Source: Nemertoderma westbladi (Eukaryota > Xenacoelomorpha > Nemertodermatida > Nemertodermatidae). From it: 64,000 nt of DNA. Below are positions 23,992-34,849 of this stretch, in pieces. Position 1 is the first letter of the stretch. Every line of letters starts with the position of its first letter. Location: positions 62,001-126,000 of the forward strand of contig JAUCBJ010001802.1 in the NCBI GenBank assembly GCA_032718475.1. The letters are read 5' to 3'. Under the pieces are notes generated by a model. It saw nothing but the letters and a program-made list of their open reading frames with translations, did no database searches and was not told where the DNA came from. A program made the position numbers and the translations under genes.

Positions 23992-25080
23992 TAAATACCG
24001 CAGTGTATCGAGCACTTACGTATGAGAAGGAAACCGACAGTGAGCTCCCCCTAACTACTTCTGATCGACAACCATCTTGGAAAGCGCCAACTTCCAATGT
24101 AGGAATCCGAGAATTTCCTGTAGTACAGTTAAGGGTCCACGGACCTAAAAGGAGTTATATAGTGAACGCCCTCCTTGACTCCGGTAGCACAGGAACATTC
24201 ATCGACAAAGAACTAGCCGAAGACATCTTTGCTGGACAACCCAAGTTCCGAACTAAGCTAAACATGTCAGGAATTATGCAGGTTTGGAAATCTACCGTAA
24301 TAGCGGATTATTATGTAGGCGCGTTGTCCACCCCCCAGGATGAACTAGGAGAACACAGCATAAGGTCAGTAAAAATGGTAAAAATGGTAGCACTTGGCTA
24401 CCAGCCAAGTGGAACCTTATAACTGGGATGAGGACGATTTCACCCAGCAGCTTGAAATACCTAGATTCAACACCGATTACCCTGGAGTCCAAATACTAAT
24501 CGGTCAAAATGCGCATGAAGCGCTCGAGACATTGGAGAAACGGCCTGCTCAACCGCAACCACTACAAGCCTATGCGGGAAGAACTAGAGTGGGTTGGTAC
24601 TTTACTGGCCCTTCCCGTAGAACTCTCATGGAAAGATTACCGAAAGATCAGGTATATCAAGTAAGAGAATGGGAAGATGAGAGCAGTGAGTTAGACGATC
24701 CAACTAAGGGAAGACCATACTCCTCAGATAATGACGACATCAACTCCAATGTAGATCAATGGAGACATTGCCCCGAGACGATTAATCTAGCCGACATTGC
24801 CTCCAGTGGAGCAACTCCTCAAGAACTGACAGATACTCCAGACTGGTTAGGTGAACCCGACTTCCTAAGTAAAGAAGATGAATGGCCTCCCCACCTTAAC
24901 CCGGCTGAGATTAGACAGGCCAAGGGAGCAGAGAAAGTAACACAACCACTCAATCGCCCAGCTGGTCGTTTATGTTTACTGGAAAGAGACCGAAAACTGT
25001 CCGGAAACTATGGAAGGCAAGATACTCTTCCCACGATCACCTCCCTAATCCAACAAATATCTAGGGACTCCATAACGTAA
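23970..25080 (+). pseudogene. Protease plus ribonuclease H tail; reverse transcriptase missing
   Basis: The aspartic protease motif DSGSTGTFID lies at about 24177-24206. A frame change between about 24380 and 24420 leads to YPGVQILIGQ and RTRVGWYFTGP, the standard post-protease segment. Shortly after, NLADIASSGATPQEL and WLGEPDFLSKEDEWP correspond to the end of ribonuclease H and the linker before integrase in BEL/Pao. Thus the reverse transcriptase and most of ribonuclease H are deleted and integrase is absent; the frame ends at 25080. The element must depend on others for replication. Confidence 0.8.
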
Positions 25081-26759
25081 CAACATACGGAGTGGGTGTG
25101 TGACTATATTATTTTATATTTATTTTATTATTTTATATTATGTATGTATTATTATGTAATTTTATTATAATCGTTTTCTTTAATTTTATTTAGTCAAATG
25201 TTATTTAGCGATTATTTAGTAGATTAGTGCAATATATTAGTGTTTATTACTTAATTACTTATATATTATATTTAGTGCGACGGCGAGAAATAATTCTTTT
25301 TCTCTTTCCTTACTGTCCGTATCATATTATAAATACAATATTATTTTTTATTATTATATATACAATATAAATAAATATAAAATTATGTAAGATGAAATAT
25401 CCGTACTTATTAAAGTACAATAAAGCTCCTACTATATTCAAGTATTATTGGTAGGCAGAGTATTAGGAATGCAAAGTTCAGATCCTCGTGTCTCGGCTAA
25501 ACCAAGCTCTGGGTAGACCTTGGAAACGACTTGCCTCTTCTCACTGACATTGCTTCGTGCGATATTGCTCTCATACCGTATATTGAATAATACATATAGT
25601 AGCGTGATGTCCCTTTAACAGTAGCGTAAAACGCAAAATAAATCTGTTAAACCCTTTGACCATCTGCAATTCTAGTCGATTAAGATATCGCGGCACCCAC
25701 CGATATACTTGAAAGACAAAATTCTAGAATCAGTGGTTAACGTCCCCAGACAAGTTCTGGAATAAACTGGTGCCCATCCTAAATATTAATTATTAATATT
25801 TACAAAATCTGTCAAATTTCAGATCCTTTAAAATTCTAGTCGATTAAGATATCGTAGCACTTACCGATACTCTTAAAAGGACAAATCCCTAGAATCAAGG
25901 ATCCCAGTCCCCAGACTTGTTCTGGAATAAAATTGTGTCTATTTAATATTAAATAATAAAATTACGGGAATAAATTTAAATTCATCTTTTAATGAATTTG
26001 ATAAATTGTTATTTTATACAATTTATAATATTCCCAAAATTCCATTAATTAATAGATCATGGGAGCGGAGATTCACCTATTAAGTGTATTAGTGTGCGAG
26101 AATCTCCAATATAGAGTCAATAGCCGATAAAATTCATAAAATCATATATAAAGATGATATTGACCATTAAAGACTTACTATTAAATAGCATCCCAGATCT
26201 GTATGCATGGGAATTACCCTAATTCTACCGCTAGCTTTCCATAATGTCACCATAGCAACAACCACGCTAGAATTAGAAGCGAGTTAACAGAACAATAAAA
26301 AGCTTGCTCATTGAATAGCATACGGAATAAATAACACACCGCTAGTATCCAAGGATACATAATAACAACGTGACATTCTGGAAGGCACTTGACTAACGGA
26401 CAAATGACCCGAATGTGTGATAGAATGTGTACCATTTGTGACAGTTACGTGGAATTTGTGCGTTTGTAGATGAATGTTACTACTAAGGTGTGTTTACAGT
26501 AGCGAGTCGCAATTGTGAAAGTAGCCCTAACTCTCCAGTAAGAACCTGAAGTATATCTAAGCCTTTGGGACGGACGGTGGAGTGACTCGTGCTGGTTGTT
26601 GTAGTCGTTGTGCAGCTACGACGTTGGCGATAGGCACATCGGCGAAAGTACACCAGCGCTGAGGATCTCGCACTGTCCGGGGGCAGAGAGGGGTAGGCAG
26701 CGACGCCCGCTCGCCTAAATATAAACTCATTATAATATGGATAAACTTATATAGCAGAT
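25081..26759 (+). other. AT-rich non-coding internal region
   Basis: No supported frame. Contains a weak duplication (TTCTAGTCGATTAAGATATC near 25672 and 25834, each followed by GCACCCACCGATA or GCACTTACCGATA). Becomes GC-richer from about 26500, leading into the unknown coding block. Confidence 0.6.
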
Positions 26760-28282
26760 ATGATTGAGTTGATAGAAGATGATCTTGGTATCAGGGAGCG
26801 ATATACTCTACCTTTACAAGCGTTTGTTGATAGCTTGATACGCGGCGACGCTGGTCCAACTACTACGGAGGACGATGGTCGTTATATCGAACCGCCAATG
26901 TCCCAGGAACAACTTACGCGTGAATTGGACTATAGAAAATTCACCGCTCGCTATACGCATCGTAATGGTACGTATATGGACTTCTTAACTACTGGTCATC
27001 CTATCGACCTACACGATACGAACGATATAGACACCGAAAGGGAAATGGTTTTATTTAAATATCATACCCAGCGGAAGCGGAACGATAAACTGAGATTCGA
27101 ACACGAAAATTCTATTCGAAACCGACTCGAAAGTGAAGATGTTGAAGAGCCGGATAAACGCAGCGACTTCAACAGAATATCTGGAATTCTTGAGAGAAAC
27201 ATATCTCAATATTACCAGTCAACAGAATCTAGAAACTCGATATCTTCAAGGTATACATCATGACCGCATGGTAGAACTCAAACGGCTCTATTCCACTATG
27301 ATGTATCTTACCGCTGATCGACCGCTACCTGTTGCACCGGATAGCTTCGAACAGATGGAGGAATATTGTAAACTGGAGAAAGATCACTCGCGTTTCCCCT
27401 ACAAGACGTGCGTCTTTGGTATTATTGCGATGAATGCCCTAGACCCAACCAACAAACGGAAAGACCTAAACATCCGCGGAGACGTTGCATTAAACACGGT
27501 TTTACTCGCTATATTTACGGGAGTTTCGAGCGAAACTTGTTCGATGTATCACCTACGCTCGCTCGATTCAAACGATCCTTAAATAAACCTATGATCCGAG
27601 TTCCGGAATACTCGATCAGACCTCCTCACTCCCTAGTGAGAACCCAGACTCTTGATCCTAATAGTATCATGGATCCTCCCGAGCTGTACTCACTGTTCAA
27701 AGATCTAGTGCTACCCGAACAGTTAGTCGGTGGCACTCTGATTGTGGGCTCCCTAAATATTCGCCCATCTTACCTAGTCGGATTGGGACGCGGACATCTA
27801 ATATCGTCATTCAACCGTATCATCGTCCCTGTTTAACCCGATACAACCTGTCACTGAGGCGGAGGAGAGAGTTGTACGAGACGCGTTGGACACTATTCGT
27901 CAAAAGATCGGAAAATGAACCTACAATTGTTTAGAGAAACGTAAATTGCGGCAGCAAGTCCAAGCGGTAAACGAATTAACTTTATCTCAGTTCGATCAAG
28001 AAATCCAGAATCTCTAAGAAGATATCGAACTTGGACGACCCTATTCTCTGCGAGAGTTTTTGGATGAACGTATCCAGCTACGAGCGGAGGAAAATCAGCT
28101 CGAGGAGAACATATCGAAACGGCGGATACCCCGACCATAATCCTACACCTTCTGATGCAATCATATTGCACCCTTCACCCAGGAGTTATAGCCCTCCTAG
28201 TAAAGTGGCTCCCCCCAAAGAGAAAAGGACTCTTGCTAGCTTTAAAAAACTGCGTAAACGCCGTCCACGCAAGAAAGACTAA
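26760..28282 (+). pseudogene. Unrecognised protein-coding block carried by the LTR element
   Basis: Coding-like sequence in alternating frames: 26760-27263 (ATG start, acidic, MIELIEDDLGIRERY), 27133-27582 (EYLEFLRETYLNITSQQN; FGIIAMNALDP), 27408-27836 (YIYGSFERNLFDV; DPPELYSLFKDLVLPEQLVG), then 27844-28137, whose frame has stops at 27916 and 28015 and reads as a heptad-like coiled coil (AEERVVRDALDTIRQKIGK; EFLDERIQLRAEENQLEENI), and 28031-28282 ending in a basic tail (FKKLRKRRPRKKD). Together about 500 residues. I do not recognise the family: no reverse transcriptase, integrase, envelope or zinc-finger motif is visible. GC content is higher than the flanks. It may be a captured gene decayed by indels. 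Confidence 0.55.
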
Positions 28283-28360
28283 CTGTTTAGAGTATTTTTA
28301 TATTTTAGAAACTGTGATTTTTTATATTTTATAGAATTAAATCCCATTTTCTGGGAGCGG

Positions 28361-29525
28361 TGTAAAAGCTTTTGTGGGATATAACTGGCCCTTTTGCTTC
28401 GCAATCCAGTTTCCCTCAATGCGCTCAAATACTCTAAAGAAAAACTCCCTAACTCAAATGATGCAAGCTACCGGCTGATTGGCTGATTTGCTGTACGTAT
28501 GGCCTCTTTGTTCTGTTCGATCAACCAACCAGAGCAAGGTCAACCAAGCAGAGTGATTCATCCTGTGTGTTGGCTAAGGGCTGCAAAAATCCGAATAGTT
28601 CGGCATTTAGACATTCGTGGAATCTGTGGAATATGGAACTCTGCCAATGAGAGCTTTTCCTCTTTGTGTTGAAAGCTACCTGCAACAGCTCACAGGGTTC
28701 AGTGTGTTGGTTTTCCTGATGCCATGAACATCGGCTATGGAATTATTCTGTTTTATTCCAACATTAGAACGGCTTTAATTATAAGAACACATAACTGTTA
28801 CCGGCACGGTACGGTACGGTACGGTACCTACTGCTGTATGGCACATTATTTACTGCTATTTACTGTTTGTTATTAATTGTATCAGTTGTTTACATATTGT
28901 TATTTGGAGAATAACGATAAACGATCAGAAACCCCGATCTTCTTGATACACTAAGGTTAGAGAGACCGGTTACATATAGCAATTGCGACTTATATTATCG
29001 TGGTTTGTAGTGAATTGAATGCTATTTTATAGGCCCTACAAATGTCGGTTGCTATTCTCTTTATATATGATTAAAATCAGTGACTATCGGCAATTCAGTG
29101 TGCAGCGGTGTGCAATAGTCTGTATGTGCTTGTCCGCGTAACAAAGCATCTCCTAAAGAATGCGCCTTATGTGTAACTTATAATCCATTCCGTTGTGTTT
29201 AGTGTAAGCCATAGCTCTGTTTATGTAGATAGAGCGCCACGTCCTAAAGGAACTGCTAATATTTCCCGAAAGTGAATGATATTTGTCAGGAATTATATTA
29301 ACGATCAATCGAATAGTACGGTAGGCCTGCACCGCAATCAAATTAAAGCATCCGAATCCAGTCTCCCGGGTATATCCAGCGGGTGAATGGTCGCGCATAG
29401 ACTGGCTTCGGCTAATGTTGGATTTATTTGTGTCAAATACTTGTCATAGGCTAAAGTCGATTTATAACCTAGAAGACATATAGATTTGGCGGGTTAAACT
29501 GCCAAAGGTCTTAAAGGCGCGAACA
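28361..29525 (+). repeat. 3' LTR of the BEL/Pao-derived element
   Basis: 1165 bp, preceded by GGGAGCGG and ending GCGCGAACA before the AACAG duplication. Holds only five pentanucleotide units (28802-28826). Confidence 0.95.
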
Positions 29526-29606
29526 AACAGTATCGCCACTGTATGGCCTTTCTCCATTATTGCCATCACAACTCTACCACGCGGCAATATTGCCAATCGG
29601 TGTTCG

Positions 29607-30424
29607 GACACTTCCCCCCCCGAACACTTCCCCCCCGGACACTTCCCCCGGACACTTCCCCCCCCAGACACTTCCCCCCCGGACACTTCCCCCCCGAGCG
29701 TCGACCTGTATTATGTGTTCAGCATTACATATTGATATACATATTGCTATACATACTATAGAGATATTATACACACTACATATTAAATTTCCTGGTTACT
29801 TGCAATATTTTTAATAGGATTTTATTGAATTATATAATATTAGTAATTTATATATTAATTTGGTTAACATTCAATACAGCTCCTACTTTAGGCTTAGTCA
29901 ATTTATTATCTGATGATACAAACATAATTGATTATTTCAAAACGGTCTCAAAGTCTTTCACCACGGGCACACAGGGAATGCCGGGGTTTGGGGGCGGTAG
30001 CCCCCAAGAAAAGAAGCGGGGGTTTGGAGGCGGCAGCCCCCATGAAAAGAAGCGGGGGTTTGGGGGCGGCAGCCCCCAAGAAAAGAACCAGGTGTTTGGG
30101 GGCGGCAGCCCCCAACAAAAGGAGCGGGGGTTTGGGGGCGGCAACCCCCAATTAAAAGAAAAACAAACAATATTTGACTATAAAAATGTTTCTTTTATAA
30201 TTTTGAAAAAACTTGTCTAGGTGCAACTTGTCCTGTAACCATCTTTAACTTTTGTTTATTGCTTTGATGCACCCAGATTAATTTTAACACTTTAATTGGG
30301 GGGGAAGTGTCAGGGGGGCAAGTGTCCGGAGGGAAGTGTCCGGGGGGGAAGTGTTCTACTTGGGCGGGGGGGGGGGGGAGTGTCCGGGGGGGGAACTGTC
30401 CGGGGGGGGGGGGGGAGTGTTCTA
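29607..30424. mobile_element. Inverted GC-rich repeat element with internal hairpin array
   Basis: The left end has several CCCCGGACACTTCCCC units (29607-29697) and the right end has the inverse (30299-30424), each varying in the length of the C or G tract. The interior includes an array of five 36-bp units (about 29979-30155), each with the hairpin TTGGGGGCGGCAGCCCCCAA. An open frame through the array (29825-30220) encodes repeats of GFGGGSPQEKKR after a hydrophobic start but begins with TTG and has no upstream ATG, so I do not annotate it as a gene. No target duplication found. Confidence 0.55.
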
Positions 30425-31552
30425 GATCCTTGCCAATCAACATTTTGACGTCACCCACCCCCCCCCCCCCCGGCCTTGGGATATCCCTGTGCGGCTGTAG
30501 CTGGGATAGCTTAATCGAACTGGACTGGCTTACTATAAGGCCCTGTCTACTGTAGCCCTCGCCTTACATTTATTGGTCGTGTGATTAATTTGTTGATTGA
30601 TTGTCAGATGCATACATAATTGCTTTGCTGTCATTGGTTGTTCAACCTGTTGTTACCTGAATCTGTTTGATTGTAGCATATTAGGTATTCCGTATTGCCC
30701 TTACCACTTGAAGATGTGGATAATCTCGCGTCATGGAAGATAGGGAGGTGTGGCGGTGCAACTTTGTTGTTTTTATATAAGCCGACATAGCATTTAATGC
30801 ACGCTGCATTGGGCTTGCATTGTGGATTGCTTGCATTTTGGTGGCAAAATATTTTTGTTAAACCATCATATAATCTCAATGTGCAGTTTCAATGCAACAG
30901 GCCAATTATAGTACTTTGAATTCAGACACTTGGTGTCCCAGACACCAGGATTTCACTTTTCGGTCGACTTTTTATTGGAATTTTATAAATGAAGATTTTT
31001 TATTTTATTAAATTTATCTTTATTAAGTGTCTCATAGCGCGTATTTCTGTCTTATAACCTGTACATATACTAATTCGTACTAGATTCAGCCCTTCTGTAA
31101 CCTGTGTTTTTGGTGAAAACCTGGTATTCTTCACATGGGGGTAACTGCAAAGTGAAATATAACGGCCAAAAGTCTGGTATTCTTCACATGGGCCGTTTTT
31201 TTCTACCCCCAATGACTACATTAACTGACATGTCCTAAGTTGTATAAAATAACTGACTTTCACTTTAAGAGTTGAAAAGCTATTTCATTGTATTCCAATT
31301 TCAACTGCGGTATCACATTTCCTAATGTCTGCACTGCAACCTATATATCCTATACTGTAAATCCTAAATCAGAGTCAGAAATCAAAGTGAATAACCTACT
31401 ACTGGCCCATTAACAATATGCAGTATAAATGAAGAATGGAAATTAGTGGGTATGCTTAGATACAAGATAGATACCGTTTCGGTAAAATAAAACCACGTCT
31501 CAATGTTAAATTTGTAATTAACGGAATGGGGCAGGTTAGAGTGGTGCATTAT
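30425..31552. other. Intronic interval with a short LINE relic
   Basis: At about 30700-30830 the sequence resembles the 3' end of the LINE at 15284-16813 (GAAGATG-GGATAATCT...GATAGGGAGGTGTGGCGGTGCAA). Elsewhere nothing is identified. At 31553-31574 a 22-bp sequence (TCTAACCAAAACAATAAACG plus AG) is identical to 55798-55819, the site into which another transposon inserted. Confidence 0.5.
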
Positions 31553-31777
31553 TCTAACCAAAACAATAAACGAGAATAATCAGTAAAATAATCAGAAACG
31601 AGAATTTTGAGAATAATCAGCTGTCAGCTGTGGTGCTGGGTTATTATGGTCGATATGTTGCTGGGTCAACCGGTACTGAACCTTAGTTAAAGGACTGGTG
31701 CATGCCGATCACCATGGTCAATATTCAAGGAAGAAGTCCATGTCCTACTACTGTATAGGAAAACATTATTTACTTAC

Positions 31778-31984
31778 CTGTGGTTGAGCCATATAATACC
31801 GCGTACATGTGTAGCCAAATCAGATTATTATGAGCATTCAAACCCGAAGGGGCAAACGGGCAAGTGATTGTGACTATCCCGCTGATGACAAGTGTGCCAG
31901 CCGCTAGAAGAACACAGTCAAGCCCAGACTTTTCGGTAATGCAACCGCTCACAAATCGTCCAACGGTATTAGCACCACCCAAAG
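31778..31984 (-). CDS. SLC16-like exon 5 (TM8-TM10)
   Basis: Acceptor TTGTTTCAG|CTTTGG completes a Thr codon and yields LGGANTVGRFVSGCITEKSG. The Arg in VGRFVSG corresponds to the charged TM8 residue that is functionally important in this family (established knowledge). TM9 is about VLLAAGTLVISGIVTI and TM10 begins near WLHMYAVLYGSTT. Donor CCACAG|GTAAGTA, phase 1. Confidence 0.92.
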
Positions 31985-32109
31985 CTGAAACAATATAATA
32001 ATTGCTGAATTATAGGCAATGTTGAAACCATAAATTAAAACCTGAAATAAATTATTTTCAAACCTAAATCGTGGTTACACAAGGAATAATAATATTAGTG
32101 CAAATTGGA

Positions 32110-32620
32110 AAAAAAGCCATTTATAATAATATTCGAACGTTTCGATTTAATCAATAAATCATCTCCAGTGAAGTAGTATGGCAGTATATATAGAAATATT
32201 AATTATTAACACATTAATTATATATACAAGACTGCAAACTAGAGAAGAAAATGCATGATGCAATGCGCTGGAGGGATGATAACAAATAAATAGAGTGGTA
32301 AGGAATATTCCTGGATATTTAGGGTGGGTTTTTCGTTGCCAACGTCCAAACTTTCTTTAATGAGTAAATCATAGTTATTTTGTGCCCTACCAATGTATGT
32401 GAAGTCATCATATGTGATATTGTGATCATATTCTACAGCATGATCACGTACAGCTGAATTACCAGGGGAGGATAAATGTGACTCCCGTACGAGGATATTT
32501 TCCCAAATGTTCAGATATTCTCACCTTGAAATGGCGCTCGGATTTACCGATATGCTGTAGGTAGCGTTACAGCTTCTCACAGTTAAATTTATATAAGGTG
32601 AGAGCTCTGAGACTTAACCC
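32110..32620 (-). pseudogene. Penelope-like element, C-terminal GIY-YIG-type fragment
   Basis: On the minus strand, HIGKSERHFKVRISEHLG (around 32555-32500) is followed after a frame change by LSSPGNSAVRDHAVEYDHNI, the pattern of the GIY-YIG endonuclease end of Penelope-like retroelements. Downstream, near 32190-32140, lies GGAGATGATTTATTGATTAA and ATCGAAACG, a string common just after such frames. The reverse transcriptase part is not present. Identification is by motif only. Confidence 0.55.
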
Positions 32621-32899
32621 TATTTAACCCGGGGGGTGTCATTTGACCCACCCCCGAGGTTTGTTTGTCATAACTAACAATAACAAATGCAGTAGGGAAT
32701 CTGAAATTATACGACTTTTCCTAAAAACCTATTGTCTTCCTAATAGTGAAAACTGTTTTCAAAAATATTGGGAAGTTTTCGAGTTATAGCACAATTTTTT
32801 AACCCTACTTTTGGCACTTTTTTTGAGAAGTTTTTTGAAAATTTAATTTCATGAAATATGATACTAGATGGAATTCATATAAATTAATTTAGAAATTTC

Positions 32900-33605
32900 C
32901 AAACTGTTTTTCTCGGCGGGTGCCAAATTTTGGTGCTAGCACCAAATTTTGAAATATGGAATTTTGTAAATTGATTGTTTGAACCTGTTTTTAGCGCAAT
33001 ACTGTAGGGGTTTTTTGGGGTTCTGGTTTCGATGGAATATATACGTGTTGCACCATGCATTTCAAACTTGTATTTTTCGGTGCTGTGTGCAAAATTTGGT
33101 GCCAGCACGAAATTTTGAAAAGCCATTCAATAGTTCAATTGCTTGTGACAACATATTTCACGCGTTTTAGAGGTTTATGGCGGTTCTGAATTCAATGGAA
33201 TAAATAATTATCTACCTAGACATCTCAAACTCGTATTTTTCGGAAGTGGGTGCAAAACTTGGTATTAGCACCAAATTTTGAAAACTACAGTCAATTGATT
33301 GTGTCACCTTGTTTCTTGCGTTATACGGGTTTGTAAGAGTTCTGAATTCAATGGAATAAGTAAAAATTGCATAACAGTTTGCAAACTTGTAGTTTTCGCC
33401 GGTGGGTGAAAATTATTGTGCCAGCACTAAATTTTTGAAAATAAGCAAATTGATCAATACATTGTACAGTATCATCTTGATTCTTGCGTTATACGGGTTT
33501 TTGAGGGTCCTGAATCCGATGGAATCAATAAAAACAGCACTGGACATCTCAAACCACTACTTTTTGGTGATGGCTACGAAATTTGGTGCTAGCACCAAAA
33601 TTTGC
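32900..33605. repeat. Degenerate satellite, period about 158-169 bp, five copies
   Basis: Each copy carries a version of AAATTTGGTGCTAGCACCAA (starts near 32928, 33097, 33258, 33416 and 33580), CTTGCGTTATACGGGTTT and GAATTCAATGGAATAA. The palindrome GGTGCTAGCACC is the best conserved part. No coding function. Confidence 0.7.
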
Positions 33606-33789
33606 CATATTACGCTAAAAAAATACGAGTAGCAATGACTTGACAAATTAGAAATGTATTCCATTAGAATAAGCGCCCGCTAAAACCTGAAAATCTGAAT
33701 TTATAGCATCGTATAAGGGAATTCAAAAATTTGTGTTTAAACTGAAAGGTGCTGGTTACTTGTTTTTTTTTCATTTTTTGCCTAAGTAG

Positions 33790-34290
33790 AGGTCTAAATC
33801 AGCCAATAGTTTACTGTATGGTCTACCCGATGAATCTCTTAGCCGACTTCAAGTTGCCTTAAATTCATGCGCTAGAATTATTACCAACACTCCCAGACTA
33901 TCCCGAATAACACCAATTCTGAAATCCTTACACTGGCTGCCAATATCATCAAGAATTGGATACAAAAATTGAATGCAACTCTAACCTGGAAAACACTCAA
34001 TAATAAAGCACCTGCCTATATTTGGAAACTACTAACACCAAATTATTCTACTACAAGAACTGACTACCTCTGGACCCTTAAAGTTCCCCGTTGTAAACTT
34101 AAATATTATGGAGATCGCTGCTTTTCGATCGCCGCCCCAACAGAACTGCAACCCAAGGTTTTCTGTCGCGGATTAAAAACTCATTTATTTTCATGTGCAT
34201 ACCCTAAGTAAGATTTGTTTTAAAGCGCCCTTGAACTGACATTTAGGTAAGGCGCTATATAAGTTCATATTTATTATTATTATTTATAGT
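33790..34290 (+). pseudogene. CR1/L2-like LINE 3' end
   Basis: SRLQVALNSCARIITNTPRL followed by ILKSLHWLPISSRIGYK, and after a frame change NKAPAYIWKLL and YYGDRCFSIAAP then LKTHLF, is the conserved C-terminal region of CR1/L2/Rex-type LINE polyproteins. It ends with AAGGCGCTATATAAGTT and a TATTATTATT tail, typical for the group. Old, 5'-truncated and frame-broken. Confidence 0.75.
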
Positions 34291-34299
34291 AATCAGACC

Positions 34300-34849
34300 A
34301 TTTTTAAACATTTTCAAATGTATTTTGCGCCCCAGAAAACCTGTATTGAAAAACATTTAGCTGAAAATTGTTAGCTAAATATGACCAACCACCGGTATTT
34401 GTACAACATTTTATAGCCCGGTACTAAAAGGGTTAAGGCAAGTCTATCCTTTACGGGAGTAACTATTGAGTCTACAGTAGTGTAATTAATTTAAAATTTA
34501 ATTTTTTAAATTTTTTAAATTAAATATAATTTTATAATAAATATAATAAAATTTTCAAATTTATTAATTTAAAATTGCACTGTGGGTATGCTTTGACAAT
34601 GAGTCGTAAAAGTTTCTGTAGAAGAGTTGAATAACTACCTACAGTAAGTATGGTAAAACAAAAAATATGGATAGTTTTAATAGTGTCTGACGTGGGGGTG
34701 AGGGGGCGGTGAATTTTAGTATCACTTTATTTGTCACCGGGCATTACAACAGGCTCATTGGATAACCATTTAGGCTGAGGTATTTATGTAGAATTGGAAT
34801 CTCTAATTGAAACTGATGATGGATATGGGAAGTGGTGTAAAACGCGGAT
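34300..34849. other. Intronic interval, nothing identified
   Basis: AT-rich, with an A/T run around 34490-34570. No frame or repeat that I can name. Confidence 0.45.

Larger units (their letters stand above)
16988..29525 (+). mobile_element. BEL/Pao-derived LTR retrotransposon, non-autonomous, 12.5 kb
   Basis: Two long terminal repeats (16988-19374 and 28361-29525), both TGT...ACA, are flanked by the 5-bp target duplication AACAG at 16983-16987 and 29526-29530. A purine tract GGGAGCGG precedes the 3' LTR. The internal part has gag, a protease region and a remnant of the ribonuclease H end, but no reverse transcriptase or integrase, then an unrelated unknown coding block. The LTRs differ by about eight substitutions, one 3-bp indel and the CGGTA array, so the insertion is recent. 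No primer-binding tRNA could be assigned with confidence. Confidence 0.93.

Noticed and set aside
29825-30220. Secreted neuropeptide precursor gene
   Set aside because: The frame opens with TTG, has no upstream ATG before a stop at 29759, and its repeats are DNA hairpins inside an inverted-repeat element. Kept only as a finding.
32130-32200. Hammerhead ribozyme in the Penelope-like remnant
   Set aside because: GATGA and GAAAC strings occur but I could not form the three stems or the CTGATGA core.
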